Notes: generated from the letters alone by a model not told the origin. Positions 26,552 to 35,743 are shown, numbered from the stretch's first letter. The stretch is DNA of 64,000 nucleotides from Oscillospiraceae bacterium (GCA_017518255.1 JAFWVK010000024.1:1-64000), one strand, 5' to 3'. Numbers and translations are program-made.

Positions 26552-27829
26552 ATGCAGACAGCAACACATCTTTTATGGAGCATCATTCTGCCGTTTCTGT
26601 TATCGGCAACAGCGTTTTTGTATCTGATCCGTCTGCGCGGAAAGCCGGTCTGCGTTCTGCACCGTGTTCTGCGCGATACATACGGCAGTCTGCTGCACCG
26701 AACAGATCAAGAGCAGCACAGGATTTTTGCAGCTGCACTTGCGGCAACCATGGGAACAGGAAATCTTGCCGGAACGGCGCTGGCACTGATCGCAGGCGGT
26801 CCGGGCGCGATCTTCTGGATGTGGATATCCGCCCTGCTCGGAACGGTTCTGGTCACGGCGGAAAACCTGCTGAGCAGCCGTTTTTCCGGCAAATCCCGGA
26901 ACGGTATCCCCTGCGGCGGCGCACTCGGCTATTTAGGCTTTGCATTCAAAAGCGGAATTCCTGCTGCATTTTTTGCCTTCTGCTGCATCTGTTCTGCTCT
27001 GGGAATGGGAAATCTCGCACAAAGCAGCACCATCGCGCAGAGTGCGGCGGCATTCGGCATTCCCCTTCCGGTTTCCGGACTGATTACTGCATTCCTGTTC
27101 GGCATCGTGCTCTGCGGCGGAATTCAGCGTATCCGCGGCGCAGCGCTCCGGCTCATGCCGCTTCTCTGCGGAATCTATCTGTTCTGCTGCGCGGTGCTGC
27201 TCTGTATGCACGCAGCTGCTTTGCCTAACGCAATTCTGCGCATCATTCGGGAGGCATTCGGATTCCGTGCTGCCGGCGGAGGCTTTACGGCTGCACTGTT
27301 TCTCCGCAGTATGCACGAGGGGATCAAGAGAGGCATTTTCTCCAACGAAGCCGGTCTTGGAAGCTCCGGTCTGCTCCACATGGATGCAGCAGGCGGGAAT
27401 CAGTGGAAATGGGCAACTGCGGAGGTCTTTGCAGATACGGTCATCTGCTGCACTGCGACTGCTCTCGTCATTCTGACTGCTCCCGGTATTTCTCTGCACC
27501 GGAGTGAGCCTGCCGCACTTTTGCTTCAGGCATTTTCAAGCGGGCTCGGAAAAGCCGCATCCGCATTTCTTGCCGTTAATATGATCCTGCTTGCATTTGC
27601 GACAATGATCGGCTGGTTTCCCTGCGGACTGGCAGCATTCCGCTTTCTGTTCGGCAGCAGGCAGGAGGGCTTGTATCTTGCGCTGTGCATTTCCGCCGCA
27701 TTTGCCGGTGCATTCGGCAGCCCGCTCTGGCTCTGGTGTTTCTGCGATCTCTGCAACGGCTGCATGGCGCTGCCGAATCTGCTCGGAATGATGCGTCTCA
27801 GCAGCAGGATTCGTGCAGAAGATCTTTGA
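26552..27829 (+). CDS. AGCS family sodium/amino-acid symporter
   Basis: A 425-aa transporter of the alanine/glycine:cation symporter family with about ten membrane helices. Family hallmarks visible are ATMGTGNLAGTA near helix 2, ALGMGNLAQSST, and the region GIFSNEAGLGSSG. It probably imports alanine or glycine with Na+. ATG 26552 is eight bases after GGGAGG; GTG at 26546 is a less likely start. Length is slightly below the usual 440-480, with a short N-terminus. Divergent from the glycosyltransferase operon and possibly cotranscribed with feoAB 89 bases downstream. Confidence 0.88.
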   Translation: MQTATHLLWSIILPFLLSATAFLYLIRLRGKPVCVLHRVLRDTYGSLLHRTDQEQHRIFAAALAATMGTGNLAGTALALIAGGPGAIFWMWISALLGTVLVTAENLLSSRFSGKSRNGIPCGGALGYLGFAFKSGIPAAFFAFCCICSALGMGNLAQSSTIAQSAAAFGIPLPVSGLITAFLFGIVLCGGIQRIRGAALRLMPLLCGIYLFCCAVLLCMHAAALPNAILRIIREAFGFRAAGGGFTAALFLRSMHEGIKRGIFSNEAGLGSSGLLHMDAAGGNQWKWATAEVFADTVICCTATALVILTAPGISLHRSEPAALLLQAFSSGLGKAASAFLAVNMILLAFATMIGWFPCGLAAFRFLFGSRQEGLYLALCISAAFAGAFGSPLWLWCFCDLCNGCMALPNLLGMMRLSSRIRAEDL

Positions 27830-27918
27830 TGCACCCTTTTTCACTCTTTCTCATATGCTGAAGATAAAGCAGATACCGGATACAAAAAGAGCAATCCGGT
27901 TTGTGAAGGGGTGATCGT

Positions 27919-29991
27919 TTGGAAACCGAAATCAGTCTTGCTGCCCTCCCTGTCGGATGCAGCGGGATTATCACACGAACGGAAGCCGATCAGGCGGAAC
28001 AGAACCGGCTGGCACAGCTCGGTATTCTTCCGGGGACCGAAATCACATGCAGACTGCGCGGCGCAGGCGGGTCACCTGTCGCATTTACGGTACGCGGAGT
28101 CACACTCGCACTGCGTGCTGAGCAGTGCAAACAGATTATTCTGCGGCAAACGGAATCCGCTGAGCCTGAGCCGGTTCGGAGAACCTATCTGCTGGTCGGC
28201 AATCCGAATGTGGGGAAAAGCACTGTTTTCAACGCACTGACCGGTATGAAACAGCATACGGGAAACTGGTGCGGGAAAACCGTTGCAGGCGCGGAGGGCA
28301 GTTTTTCGCATCACGGAATTCCGATCCGGCTGATTGACACACCCGGTACATATTCCGTATACTCGGAAACGGCAGAGGAGGCTGCTGCCGGTGAAATAAT
28401 CCGGAATACACCGCATGACTGCATCATCTGCGTCTGCGATGCAACCTGTCTGGAACGCGGGCTGCGGCTGATTCTGGAACTGCTGACAATCCGTCAAAAA
28501 ACCGTGCTTTGTTTGAATCTGACGGATGAGGCAGAGAAAAAGGGCATCCGGCTGAAACCGGAGCTGCTTTCCGAAAAGCTCCGTATCCCGGTCATCGGCA
28601 TTACAGCCAGAAAGAAACAAACCTTGCAGCCGCTGCTTGATGCCGCAGAAATTCAGGCGGAAAGCTCCGCCTCAGAGCAAAAGCTGCCGGAAAAAACCCT
28701 TTCGGAAATCATCGCTCAGGCATCTGCGCTGTACCGGGAATGCGTGTCTGTTCCGCCGCACCCGCACCGCCGCACGGAACAGGCTGACCGGATTCTGACC
28801 GGTAAAAGAATGAGAATTCCGGTTATGATGATGCTGCTTCTGCTGACCTTCTGGATTACGCTTGTCGGTGCAAATTATCCTTCCTCCCTGCTTTCCGCAC
28901 TGTTTTCCGGACTCTGCCGGAATCTGATGCGGCTTTCTCAGGAAAACGGCGTCCCGGCATGGCTTTCCGGTGCCGTCATTGACGGAATGCTGCGCGGAAC
29001 CGGCTGGGTTATTTCTGTCATGCTTCCGCCGATGGCGATTTTTTTCCCGCTGTTTACGCTGCTGGAGGATGTCGGTCTGCTGCCCCGTCTCGCCTTCAAC
29101 ATGGATTCCTGCTGTGCGAAATGCAAAGCCTGCGGCAAACAGGCGCTGACCATGACAATGGGATTCGGCTGCAATGCCGTCGGAGTTACCGGCTGCCGCA
29201 TTATCGAAAGCAAACGGGAACGGCTGATTGCAATTCTGACAAATGCACTGGTTCCCTGCAACGGAAGGTTTCCGACACTTCTGGCGATTATTACGGTGTT
29301 TTTCGCCGGCGAAGGCGCCGGCGGATCCGTCCGCGCCGCCTGCATGATGACTGCTCTGATTCTTTTGAGCGTATTTGTGACGTTTGCAGCATCCGCTGCA
29401 TTGGGAAAAACGGTTCTGCGCGGAGAAGCCTCCTCTTTTGTACTGGAACTTCCGCCGTTCCGCCGCCCGCAGATCAGACAGATCCTGATTCGCTCTGTAC
29501 TCGACCGAACGGTTTTTGTCCTCTGCCGTGCGGTCATGACCGCAGCACCGGTCAGTCTGCTGATCTGGATATTCGCAAATGTGCAGGCAGGCGGGCAAAG
29601 CATTGTTGTACATCTTTCGGATTTCCTTGCACCCGCCGGAAATCTGATCGGGCTTGACGGTGTGATTCTGCTTGCATTTATTCTCGGTCTGCCTGCAAAT
29701 GAAATTGTGCTCCCCGTGGCAGTGACCGCTTATCTCGGCAGCACAACGCTGACGGATTACGGTTCTCTTTCTTCCCTGCATACGCTTTTGGTATCACACG
29801 GCTGGACACAGGGAACCGCTGCCTGTTTTCTGCTGTTTACGCTGTTTCATTCTCCCTGCGCGACAACACTTCTGACGGTCTTCCGCGAAACGCGAAGCAA
29901 ACGCTGGACATTTGCTGCATTTCTTCTGCCGGTTTCCGTCGGTCTGATTCTGTGCCTGAGCGTTTCGGGAATCCTGCATTTTTTCTCTTAA
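27919..29991 (+). CDS. feoB: ferrous iron transporter, FeoA-FeoB fusion
   Basis: A 690-aa Fe(II) uptake protein. Residues 1-78 form a FeoA-like SH3 domain (LAALPVGCSGII, LGILPGTEI), fused to the FeoB G domain (about 88-250: GNPNVGKST, DTPG, NLTD) and the membrane domain with Gate motifs (EDVGLLPRLAFNMD, GFGCNAVGV, LVPCNGRFP). The start is TTG at 27919 after GAAGGGGTGA. Fusion of FeoA to FeoB ensures one-to-one stoichiometry. No FeoC is seen. A shared terminator follows. Confidence 0.93.
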   Translation: METEISLAALPVGCSGIITRTEADQAEQNRLAQLGILPGTEITCRLRGAGGSPVAFTVRGVTLALRAEQCKQIILRQTESAEPEPVRRTYLLVGNPNVGKSTVFNALTGMKQHTGNWCGKTVAGAEGSFSHHGIPIRLIDTPGTYSVYSETAEEAAAGEIIRNTPHDCIICVCDATCLERGLRLILELLTIRQKTVLCLNLTDEAEKKGIRLKPELLSEKLRIPVIGITARKKQTLQPLLDAAEIQAESSASEQKLPEKTLSEIIAQASALYRECVSVPPHPHRRTEQADRILTGKRMRIPVMMMLLLLTFWITLVGANYPSSLLSALFSGLCRNLMRLSQENGVPAWLSGAVIDGMLRGTGWVISVMLPPMAIFFPLFTLLEDVGLLPRLAFNMDSCCAKCKACGKQALTMTMGFGCNAVGVTGCRIIESKRERLIAILTNALVPCNGRFPTLLAIITVFFAGEGAGGSVRAACMMTALILLSVFVTFAASAALGKTVLRGEASSFVLELPPFRRPQIRQILIRSVLDRTVFVLCRAVMTAAPVSLLIWIFANVQAGGQSIVVHLSDFLAPAGNLIGLDGVILLAFILGLPANEIVLPVAVTAYLGSTTLTDYGSLSSLHTLLVSHGWTQGTAACFLLFTLFHSPCATTLLTVFRETRSKRWTFAAFLLPVSVGLILCLSVSGILHFFS

Positions 29992-29999
29992 TAAAACGG

Positions 30000-30036
30000 A
30001 ATCCCCGCAGAATGGTTTTCATCCTGCGGGGATTTT
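30000..30036. terminator. bidirectional terminator between feoB and the HD gene
   Basis: AATCCCCGCAG (30000-30010) pairs with CTGCGGGGATT (30024-30034), followed by TTGG. It is almost identical in sequence to the terminator at 19777, including the AATG and CAT loop edges. Confidence 0.75.
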
Positions 30037-30040
30037 GGCA

Positions 30041-30643
30041 TTATTCATCTTTCAGCAAGCCTTCCTGCGCCGCTCTTTGAATGATCTCAGCAGCCAGCTC
30101 TCCCAGACGGTCAGAGCCGACTGCAACCGCCTGCATCCGCTCCTCGACCTGTGAACGCCGGGTTCCGTGCTCCTTCCATGATAACCCGTTTTTGTAATAA
30201 TTCAACATCAGCGGCTGAATCCGGTCAAGCGATGCTGCAAAACGTGCCTCCGGCGTGCTGCCCGCCTCGAATTCCTCCCAGAGTTTCCGGTAATATGTTC
30301 CCTGATCCGGCGGAAGAATCCGGAACAGACGGTCGGCAGCCTTCTGCTCCCGCTCTGCTTTCGTCTGATTTCCGGCATCATCATAGGCATAGGTATCTCC
30401 TGCATCAATCTCGACAACATCATGAATCAGAACGGTTGCAAGCACCTTCTGCAAATCGACCGGTTCATTTGCGTATTCATGCAGAATCAGCGCGAGCATT
30501 GCAAGATGCCATGCATGTTCCGCATCATTTTCGTGCCGGTCTTCATGGAGAACATAGCTTCGCCGGTACACATTTTTCATTTTGTCCATTTCCAGCAGAA
30601 ATGCAATCTGATCGGAAAAGCGCTTTTGAAGCTGCTCCGTCAT
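30041..30643 (-). CDS. HD-domain hydrolase (YfbR/HDDC2-like)
   Basis: A 200-aa cytoplasmic metal-dependent phosphohydrolase of the HD_3 family. Metal ligands are visible in HENDAEHAWH, LIHDVVEIDAGD and a later Asp in SLDRIQPL. Relatives act on 5'-deoxynucleotides; substrate not proved here. It overlaps the upstream SDR gene by four bases (ATGA), so they are translationally coupled. Confidence 0.87.
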   Translation of the reverse strand: MTEQLQKRFSDQIAFLLEMDKMKNVYRRSYVLHEDRHENDAEHAWHLAMLALILHEYANEPVDLQKVLATVLIHDVVEIDAGDTYAYDDAGNQTKAEREQKAADRLFRILPPDQGTYYRKLWEEFEAGSTPEARFAASLDRIQPLMLNYYKNGLSWKEHGTRRSQVEERMQAVAVGSDRLGELAAEIIQRAAQEGLLKDE

Positions 30644-31353
30644 ATATAAAACCCTCCGTTCACGGGCAGAATCTGTCCGGTAATAAATTTTGCTCTGTCC
30701 GAAGCCAGAAAAGCCACTGCTTCCGCAATATCCTCCGGTCTGCCGATCGTACCCAGCGGAGTTTCCGCAGCAAGCATCTGCATGGTGTCCGGACCGTGCA
30801 TCCGGTTCATTTCCGTATCTATCACGCCCGGTGAAACACAGTTTACACGGATTCCGCTCGGACCGACCTCCTGCGCAAGCGCCTTGGTAAAGCCGATGAC
30901 CGCAGCCTTTGCCGCAGAATAATGCACCTCACAGGATGCACCGCATTCGCCCCAGACCGACGCAATGTTGACAATACATCCGCTGTGTGCGCGCAGCATC
31001 GCCGGAAGCAGCCGCTTCGCCGTGTGCATCACACCTCCGACATCGACCGCGAACAGCCGAATTGCCTCCGCATCCGGAATATCCTGAAACAGACCGTTCA
31101 GAGCGATTCCCGCATTATTGACCAGTAAATCGACTGTTCCGAATGAGCGCTGTATTTCCTCCGTCATGCGGTCAATCTGGTGAAAATCTCCCAGATCTGC
31201 CTGAACCGGAATTCCGCCGATTCTGTCGGCAAGCTGTTTTGCAGCATCAGACGACTGATGGTAGTGAACCAAAACGGTATAGCCGTCTTTGGCGAGCCGT
31301 TCCGCGCATTTTTCACCGATTCCGCGTGATGCGCCGGTCACCAGTGCCAGCAT
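30640..31353 (-). CDS. short-chain dehydrogenase/reductase (FabG-like)
   Basis: A 237-aa NAD(P)-dependent oxidoreductase. The nucleotide-binding TGASRGIG is near the N-terminus, followed by NNAG, the catalytic Ser in NIASVWGE, the YSAAK Tyr-Lys pair and the C-terminal LPVNGGF. It resembles 3-oxoacyl-ACP reductase, but no other fatty acid genes are present, so the substrate is open. ATG 31353 follows CGGAGGTGCTTTTC; a GTG at 31362 falls inside that ribosome site. Confidence 0.88.
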   Translation of the reverse strand: MLALVTGASRGIGEKCAERLAKDGYTVLVHYHQSSDAAKQLADRIGGIPVQADLGDFHQIDRMTEEIQRSFGTVDLLVNNAGIALNGLFQDIPDAEAIRLFAVDVGGVMHTAKRLLPAMLRAHSGCIVNIASVWGECGASCEVHYSAAKAAVIGFTKALAQEVGPSGIRVNCVSPGVIDTEMNRMHGPDTMQMLAAETPLGTIGRPEDIAEAVAFLASDRAKFITGQILPVNGGFYI

Positions 31354-31453
31354 GAAAAGCACCTCCGTTTATCAGAAATAGGATTCTCCGGACAGATTCA
31401 TTCATTTTTTTCCTTCATCCGGTTTCCGGGACAATCTTTTTCCGCTGCTCCCA

Positions 31454-31482
31454 TTGCGTTTATCTGCAATATATGGTATAAT
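31454..31482 (+). promoter_or_regulatory. promoter of the DUF896 gene
   Basis: TTGCGT (31454-31459), 17-bp spacer and TATAAT (31477-31482). The -35 region CCATTGCGTTT is repeated at the promoter of the partner-switching operon 515 bases downstream. Confidence 0.75.
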
Positions 31483-31509
31483 AAGCGAAAAGAAAGTGAG
31501 GTTGTCTCA

Positions 31510-31734
31510 ATGGATCAGAAACTGATTGACCGGATCAACGAACTGGCTCACAAAGCCAAATCCGTCGGATTAACAGAAGAAGAACTTGCAGAGCGCGAAG
31601 CTCTGCGCAATGAATACCGTGCGGCATTCCGCAGAAATCTGGTCGGAACACTGGAACACACGGTCATTGTCGATCAGGAAGGAAATGTCATACGGCGGGT
31701 TGCGGATGCACACCGTCATAAAAACAATCAGTAA
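31510..31734 (+). CDS. DUF896 (YnzC-like) small protein
   Basis: A 74-aa helical protein of the DUF896/YnzC family: an N-terminal helical hairpin (IDRINELAHKAKSVGLT then EEELAEREALRNEYRAAFR). The family is common in Firmicutes and its function is unsettled; some members are SOS-associated, which nothing here confirms. Start ATG 31510 follows GTGAGG. Monocistronic with its own promoter. Confidence 0.85.
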   Translation: MDQKLIDRINELAHKAKSVGLTEEELAEREALRNEYRAAFRRNLVGTLEHTVIVDQEGNVIRRVADAHRHKNNQ

Positions 31735-32041
31735 AACAGCGTTCCGGCAGGAAGCCGAAACGCCGATACCGGATTCTTTCCGCGCTGCTGCCGACATTCG
31801 GAACAATTGACTCACAGTCAGAGAAAATGGCAGTATTTACAGCGAATGTCTTTCATTCCTTTCTCCCGTGATCCGTCATCATTATAACACGGCAGAAGCG
31901 CAAAGTCAAGCAATTGTTTGGAATGAACCCGGAACAAAAGCTTGTTTTATCTTTTTTATATTTACCCATTGCGTTTTTCGGCTTTATATGTTATAATGAG
32001 ATTATCATGATATCGAACAATCTGCAAAAAGGAGGTTTGCC
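31735..32041. other. 307-base intergenic region
   Basis: It carries the promoter of the following operon at its right end (31969-31997). Upstream of that there is no convincing frame or strong hairpin, and no terminator for DUF896 with a T tract was seen. Confidence 0.4.
31969..31997 (+). promoter_or_regulatory. promoter of the partner-switching operon
   Basis: TTGCGT (31969-31974), 17-bp spacer and TATAAT (31992-31997). It shares the unusual CCATTGCGTTT -35 context with the DUF896 promoter. Confidence 0.75.
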
Positions 32042-32665
32042 ATGAAAACTGATGTCATTACAATCAGCAGTGACTTGAATGGCAGCGACCTGGCTTTGCA
32101 AACGACGGAAAAATTTGCCGCTTATCACAAAATCACCGGAAAAGCAGACATGCATCTGCGCCTTCTGACAGAAGAAACCGTCAGCATGGTTCACGGAATT
32201 TTGGATGAATTTCAGGGTAAGTTCTGGCTGGAAAGTGAAAAGACAAAGCAAGGTATGATCTGCCGCATCTGTCTCTCGGCAGACAAGCAGGCAAATCAGC
32301 AGCAGGAAACACAGATTCTCTCCGTTTCTACCAGCGGTAAAAACGAAAATGCAAAAGGTGTTCTGGGAAGAATCCGCGAATTGCTGCGCCGCAGTCTGCA
32401 AATGCCGTCAGAGGCAGATGAAAATTATCTGCGAAACATGAGCGATGCGTGGCTCAATACCGGAATCAATGACTTCTCTGCCGCTGATTCCAATTACTGG
32501 TCACTTCAGCTCTACCGGAAAAACCTTTCTCCGGATGAAAAATCTCAGAAAGAGGAATGGGACGAGCTGGAAAAGTCGATCATCGCAAAGCTGGCTGACG
32601 ATGTAAAGGTGTGGCTGAACAGCGATTCCACAACTGTCGTCATCGAAAAAAGCATCCCCCTGTAA
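32042..32665 (+). CDS. unknown protein, possible degenerate anti-sigma kinase
   Basis: A 207-aa soluble protein, first gene of the partner-switching operon, starting at ATG 32042 after AAAGGAGG. No family is firmly recognised. The segment LRLLTEETVSMVHGIL (about 40-55) resembles the N-box helix of HATPase anti-sigma kinases, where E-E/x-x-N is usual, and the next strands (GKFWLESEKTKQGMICRICL) could match the sheet, but no G1 or G2 ATP-binding loops are seen. The C-terminus (about 125-207) is charged and helical. It may be a non-catalytic switch component; this is inference from position and one motif. Confidence 0.7.
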   Translation: MKTDVITISSDLNGSDLALQTTEKFAAYHKITGKADMHLRLLTEETVSMVHGILDEFQGKFWLESEKTKQGMICRICLSADKQANQQQETQILSVSTSGKNENAKGVLGRIRELLRRSLQMPSEADENYLRNMSDAWLNTGINDFSAADSNYWSLQLYRKNLSPDEKSQKEEWDELEKSIIAKLADDVKVWLNSDSTTVVIEKSIPL

Positions 32666-32719
32666 TCATACGGTATATGCCGTACAAATCATTATTTAAC
32701 CGGAAAGGAATGGTTTATT

Positions 32720-33016
32720 ATGACTATCAATCAGAAATCCGAGGGTAAAAAGCTGACACTGCAAATCGAAGGCAGAATTGACACGAAAACTGCGCCGGAA
32801 CTGGAAGCTTGCATTCACGAATCACTGGCAGGAGTCGAGGAACTTGTCATCGACCTTGCAGAAACCGTGTATATCTCCTCCGCAGGTCTCCGCGTCCTCT
32901 TGATCGCACAGAAGCAGATGAACAAACAGGGCGAAATGGCTGTAATCAATGTGAATGACGATCTGATGGAAATTTTTGAAGTCACCGGCTTTTCGGATAT
33001 CCTGACAATCATTTAA
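32720..33016 (+). CDS. STAS-domain anti-sigma factor antagonist
   Basis: A 98-aa single STAS domain (SpoIIAA/RsbV type). The expected phosphorylation site is Ser54 in YISSAGLR (51-58). Start follows CGGAAAGGAATGG. In partner switching its unphosphorylated form binds the anti-sigma kinase encoded next and frees a sigma factor or another target. It lies 54 bases after the 207-aa gene and 20 before the kinase. Confidence 0.9.
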   Translation: MTINQKSEGKKLTLQIEGRIDTKTAPELEACIHESLAGVEELVIDLAETVYISSAGLRVLLIAQKQMNKQGEMAVINVNDDLMEIFEVTGFSDILTII

Positions 33017-33036
33017 GGCAGAGAGGAAACTGATTT

Positions 33037-33444
33037 ATGAAAGAACTTGACATTGAGGCCTTAACGGATAACCTTGATCAGGTCCTGAGTTTTGTTGACG
33101 AACAGCTGGAAGCGGCTGACTGCTCCATGAAAATCCAGATGCAGATTGATCTTGCCGTGGAAGAAATCTTCGTCAATATCGCACATTATGCCTATAATCC
33201 GGAAACCGGACCGGCAACTGTGCGGGTCGAAGTCAAGCCTGACGGTTCTGTTGTCACAATCACCTTTATTGACCACGGCATTCCGTATGACCCGCTTGCA
33301 AAGGAAGACCCCGATGTAACACTCGGAAGCAAAGACCGAAGCATCGGCGGTCTCGGAATCTTCCTTGTAAAGAAAACAATGGACGATATCCATTATGAAT
33401 ATATAAACGGAAGCAATATTCTGACGATTCAAAAAAAGCTTTGA
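33037..33444 (+). CDS. anti-sigma regulatory serine kinase (RsbW/SpoIIAB-like)
   Basis: A 135-aa GHKL ATPase. The N box is EEIFVNIAHYAY (about 48-59), the G1 loop DHGIPYDPL and the G2 loop GGLGIFLVK. It should phosphorylate the STAS protein on Ser54 and bind the free target when the antagonist is phosphorylated. No sigma factor of the SigB or SigF type is encoded alongside. Start follows GAGAGGAAACTGATTT. Confidence 0.9.
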   Translation: MKELDIEALTDNLDQVLSFVDEQLEAADCSMKIQMQIDLAVEEIFVNIAHYAYNPETGPATVRVEVKPDGSVVTITFIDHGIPYDPLAKEDPDVTLGSKDRSIGGLGIFLVKKTMDDIHYEYINGSNILTIQKKL

Positions 33445-33455
33445 GGTGAATAGTT

Positions 33456-35639
33456 TTGAAAAAGATCTGGGGATTAACAATCGGCGGACTTCACAGCAAG
33501 ATTCTCGCTGTATTGCTTGTGTTCCTTCTTGCAATCGTCGGATTCAATACAACAGTCTCCATATACAAAGCTTCTACCCTCAAAGCAATCGTTGCCAAAT
33601 CCGGAAAGGAACAGCAGGAAGCGGTCGAAAAAATCTCAGGCGATGCTATGTATACGGAAATCGAGCAGTCTCTCACAAAGATCAATACGCTGCGCGCCGC
33701 TAAGATTGATGATGAATTCACCCAGATAAAAGACAATATCTCTATGCTTCGGGAAATGGCAGAGAATCTCTTTGAAAATGCCGATAACCTTGAACCCGCT
33801 CATGTCCCTTTGCCTGACCCGAACAACGAAGATGAACTGGAGATTCACCTGCTTTTTGAGGAAGGAATTGACTATACACAATCGGAATATGTCGGAATTG
33901 CAGGTCATATGTCAAACACGCTGATGTCGCTGGTGGAAACAAACGATAAAATCAGCGGATGCTATATCGGTCTTTCCGACGGAACCCATATCGGCGCAAG
34001 TCACGGAGGTTCAAATAAATTTGACGAAAACGGCAACCAGAAACCGTATCCCGTTCGCAAAAGGCCGTGGTATATCGGTGCCGTTGAAAAAGGTGACATC
34101 TTTTTTACGGGTGTTGTAAGGGATGCTTTTTCCAATTCTTTTGATATTACCTGCTCTGCGCCCGTCATTGTAAACGGCAAAACAGTCGCCGTTGTCGGCA
34201 TCGACATCATTACCAACAATATTGACGAGCTCATTCAGAGTTCCAACAGTGAATACGAATTTATTTTTATTATAAACCAAGACGGACAGATTATCGCCCT
34301 CCCCGAAAATAACGGAATCTTCACACTGGAAGACTCGGAGGCCGCACCGGATCTCAGAGAATCCGATAACAAGGAACTTGCCGCCTTTATTACCAAAGCA
34401 ATGGCAGGAAGTACAGATCTTGAAACCGTAAAGCTCAATGATAAGGAGTACTACCTCATGAGCGCACCGATGGAAACCATCGGCTGGGCGGTTGTATCCG
34501 TTGTCGATCAAAAGATGACAGAGAATTCAACCAGAACTATGATCAACGAGCTCAACAGAATAAACTCGTCATCTACGGAAACATTCAGAACTGCTACCAG
34601 CAGGCAGAATAAGATCACAATCATCGGTATCATCTCTATCATAATAATAGGTTCAATATCAGCGCTCATTCTTGCGACCAAAATTGTGCGTCCGATTGAG
34701 TCAATGACCGAGGAAATTGATATAGGCGCCCAAACAGGCAAACTCTTTGAAATGAAGGATGTCTACCGCACAGGTGACGAAATACAGCTGCTCGCCGAAT
34801 CCTTCGACGACCTTTCCAGGAAAACAAAACAGTATATTGACAGCATCACCGAAATAACTGCTGAGAAGGAACGGATCGGTACCGAGCTTGCGCTGGCAAC
34901 CCAGATTCAGGCAGCCATGCTGCCGCATATTTTCCCGCCCTATCCGGACAGAAATGAATTTGAGATTTATGCGATGATGAATCCCGCAAGAGAAGTCGGC
35001 GGCGATTTTTACGATTTCTTCCTGATTGACGAAGATCACCTTGCCCTGGTGATGGCAGATGTCTCCGGCAAGGGCATTCCGGCTGCTCTGTTTATGATGA
35101 TCTCCAAAACCATCCTGCAAAGCGTTGCGATGCTCGGACAGTCGCCTGCGGAAGTGCTGACAAAAACCAATGAAGCCCTTTGTTCCAATAATCAGGTTGA
35201 AATGTTCGTAACCGTATGGCTCGGCATCCTTGAACTGTCAACCGGAAAGCTGACAGCATCCAATGCCGGTCATGAGTATCCCGCACTTAAACGAAGCAAC
35301 GGAAAGTATGAATTGTATAAAGACAAACACGGCATGGCAATCGGCTGCATAGACGGCATTGTCTACAAAGAATATGAACTCAATCTGAATCCGGGCGATA
35401 AGCTGTTCCTGTATACGGACGGCGTGCCGGAGGCAACCGACAATGCAGAGAAAATGTTCGGCATTGACCGGATGCTGGATGCCCTGAATCAGGCAGAACA
35501 TTCTGGTCCGGAAGAACTGCTCCACAGTGTCCGTGATGCAATCAGCGGCTTTGTCAAAGAGGCTGAGCAATTTGATGATCTGACGATGCTGAGCCTCGAA
35601 TACAAGGGCAGCCGTCCGGATAAACAAGACAAGCCTTAA
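33456..35639 (+). CDS. membrane sensor phosphatase: dCACHE - HAMP - PP2C (RsbU/SpoIIE-like)
   Basis: A 727-aa sensor. TM1 (about 14-34) and TM2 (about 386-408) bracket a large extracellular double-CACHE-like domain. A HAMP domain (about 408-460) and a short coiled coil follow, then a PP2C-type phosphatase (about 478-720). Metal-binding acids are visible in GGDFYDFF (about 510), MADVSGKG (about 533), LYTDGVPE (about 652) and FDDLTML (about 704). It should dephosphorylate the STAS protein in response to an outside ligand. The start is TTG at 33456, after GAGGTGAATAGT and 11 bases after the kinase gene. Confidence 0.93.
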   Translation: MKKIWGLTIGGLHSKILAVLLVFLLAIVGFNTTVSIYKASTLKAIVAKSGKEQQEAVEKISGDAMYTEIEQSLTKINTLRAAKIDDEFTQIKDNISMLREMAENLFENADNLEPAHVPLPDPNNEDELEIHLLFEEGIDYTQSEYVGIAGHMSNTLMSLVETNDKISGCYIGLSDGTHIGASHGGSNKFDENGNQKPYPVRKRPWYIGAVEKGDIFFTGVVRDAFSNSFDITCSAPVIVNGKTVAVVGIDIITNNIDELIQSSNSEYEFIFIINQDGQIIALPENNGIFTLEDSEAAPDLRESDNKELAAFITKAMAGSTDLETVKLNDKEYYLMSAPMETIGWAVVSVVDQKMTENSTRTMINELNRINSSSTETFRTATSRQNKITIIGIISIIIIGSISALILATKIVRPIESMTEEIDIGAQTGKLFEMKDVYRTGDEIQLLAESFDDLSRKTKQYIDSITEITAEKERIGTELALATQIQAAMLPHIFPPYPDRNEFEIYAMMNPAREVGGDFYDFFLIDEDHLALVMADVSGKGIPAALFMMISKTILQSVAMLGQSPAEVLTKTNEALCSNNQVEMFVTVWLGILELSTGKLTASNAGHEYPALKRSNGKYELYKDKHGMAIGCIDGIVYKEYELNLNPGDKLFLYTDGVPEATDNAEKMFGIDRMLDALNQAEHSGPEELLHSVRDAISGFVKEAEQFDDLTMLSLEYKGSRPDKQDKP

Positions 35640-35664
35640 CAATTACTGAATCAGATTAAAACAA

Positions 35665-35715
35665 TCCCCCGCCCGCATAACGATACAACCATATGCGGGC
35701 GGGGGGAGATTTTAT
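35665..35715 (+). terminator. terminator of the partner-switching operon
   Basis: CCCCCGCCCGCAT (35666-35678) pairs with ATGCGGGCGGGGG (35693-35705) around a 14-base loop, followed by GAGATTTTA. The stem is very strong. Confidence 0.75.
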
Positions 35716-35743
35716 CGGCAAACCGCAAAAAAATATCTGTATG

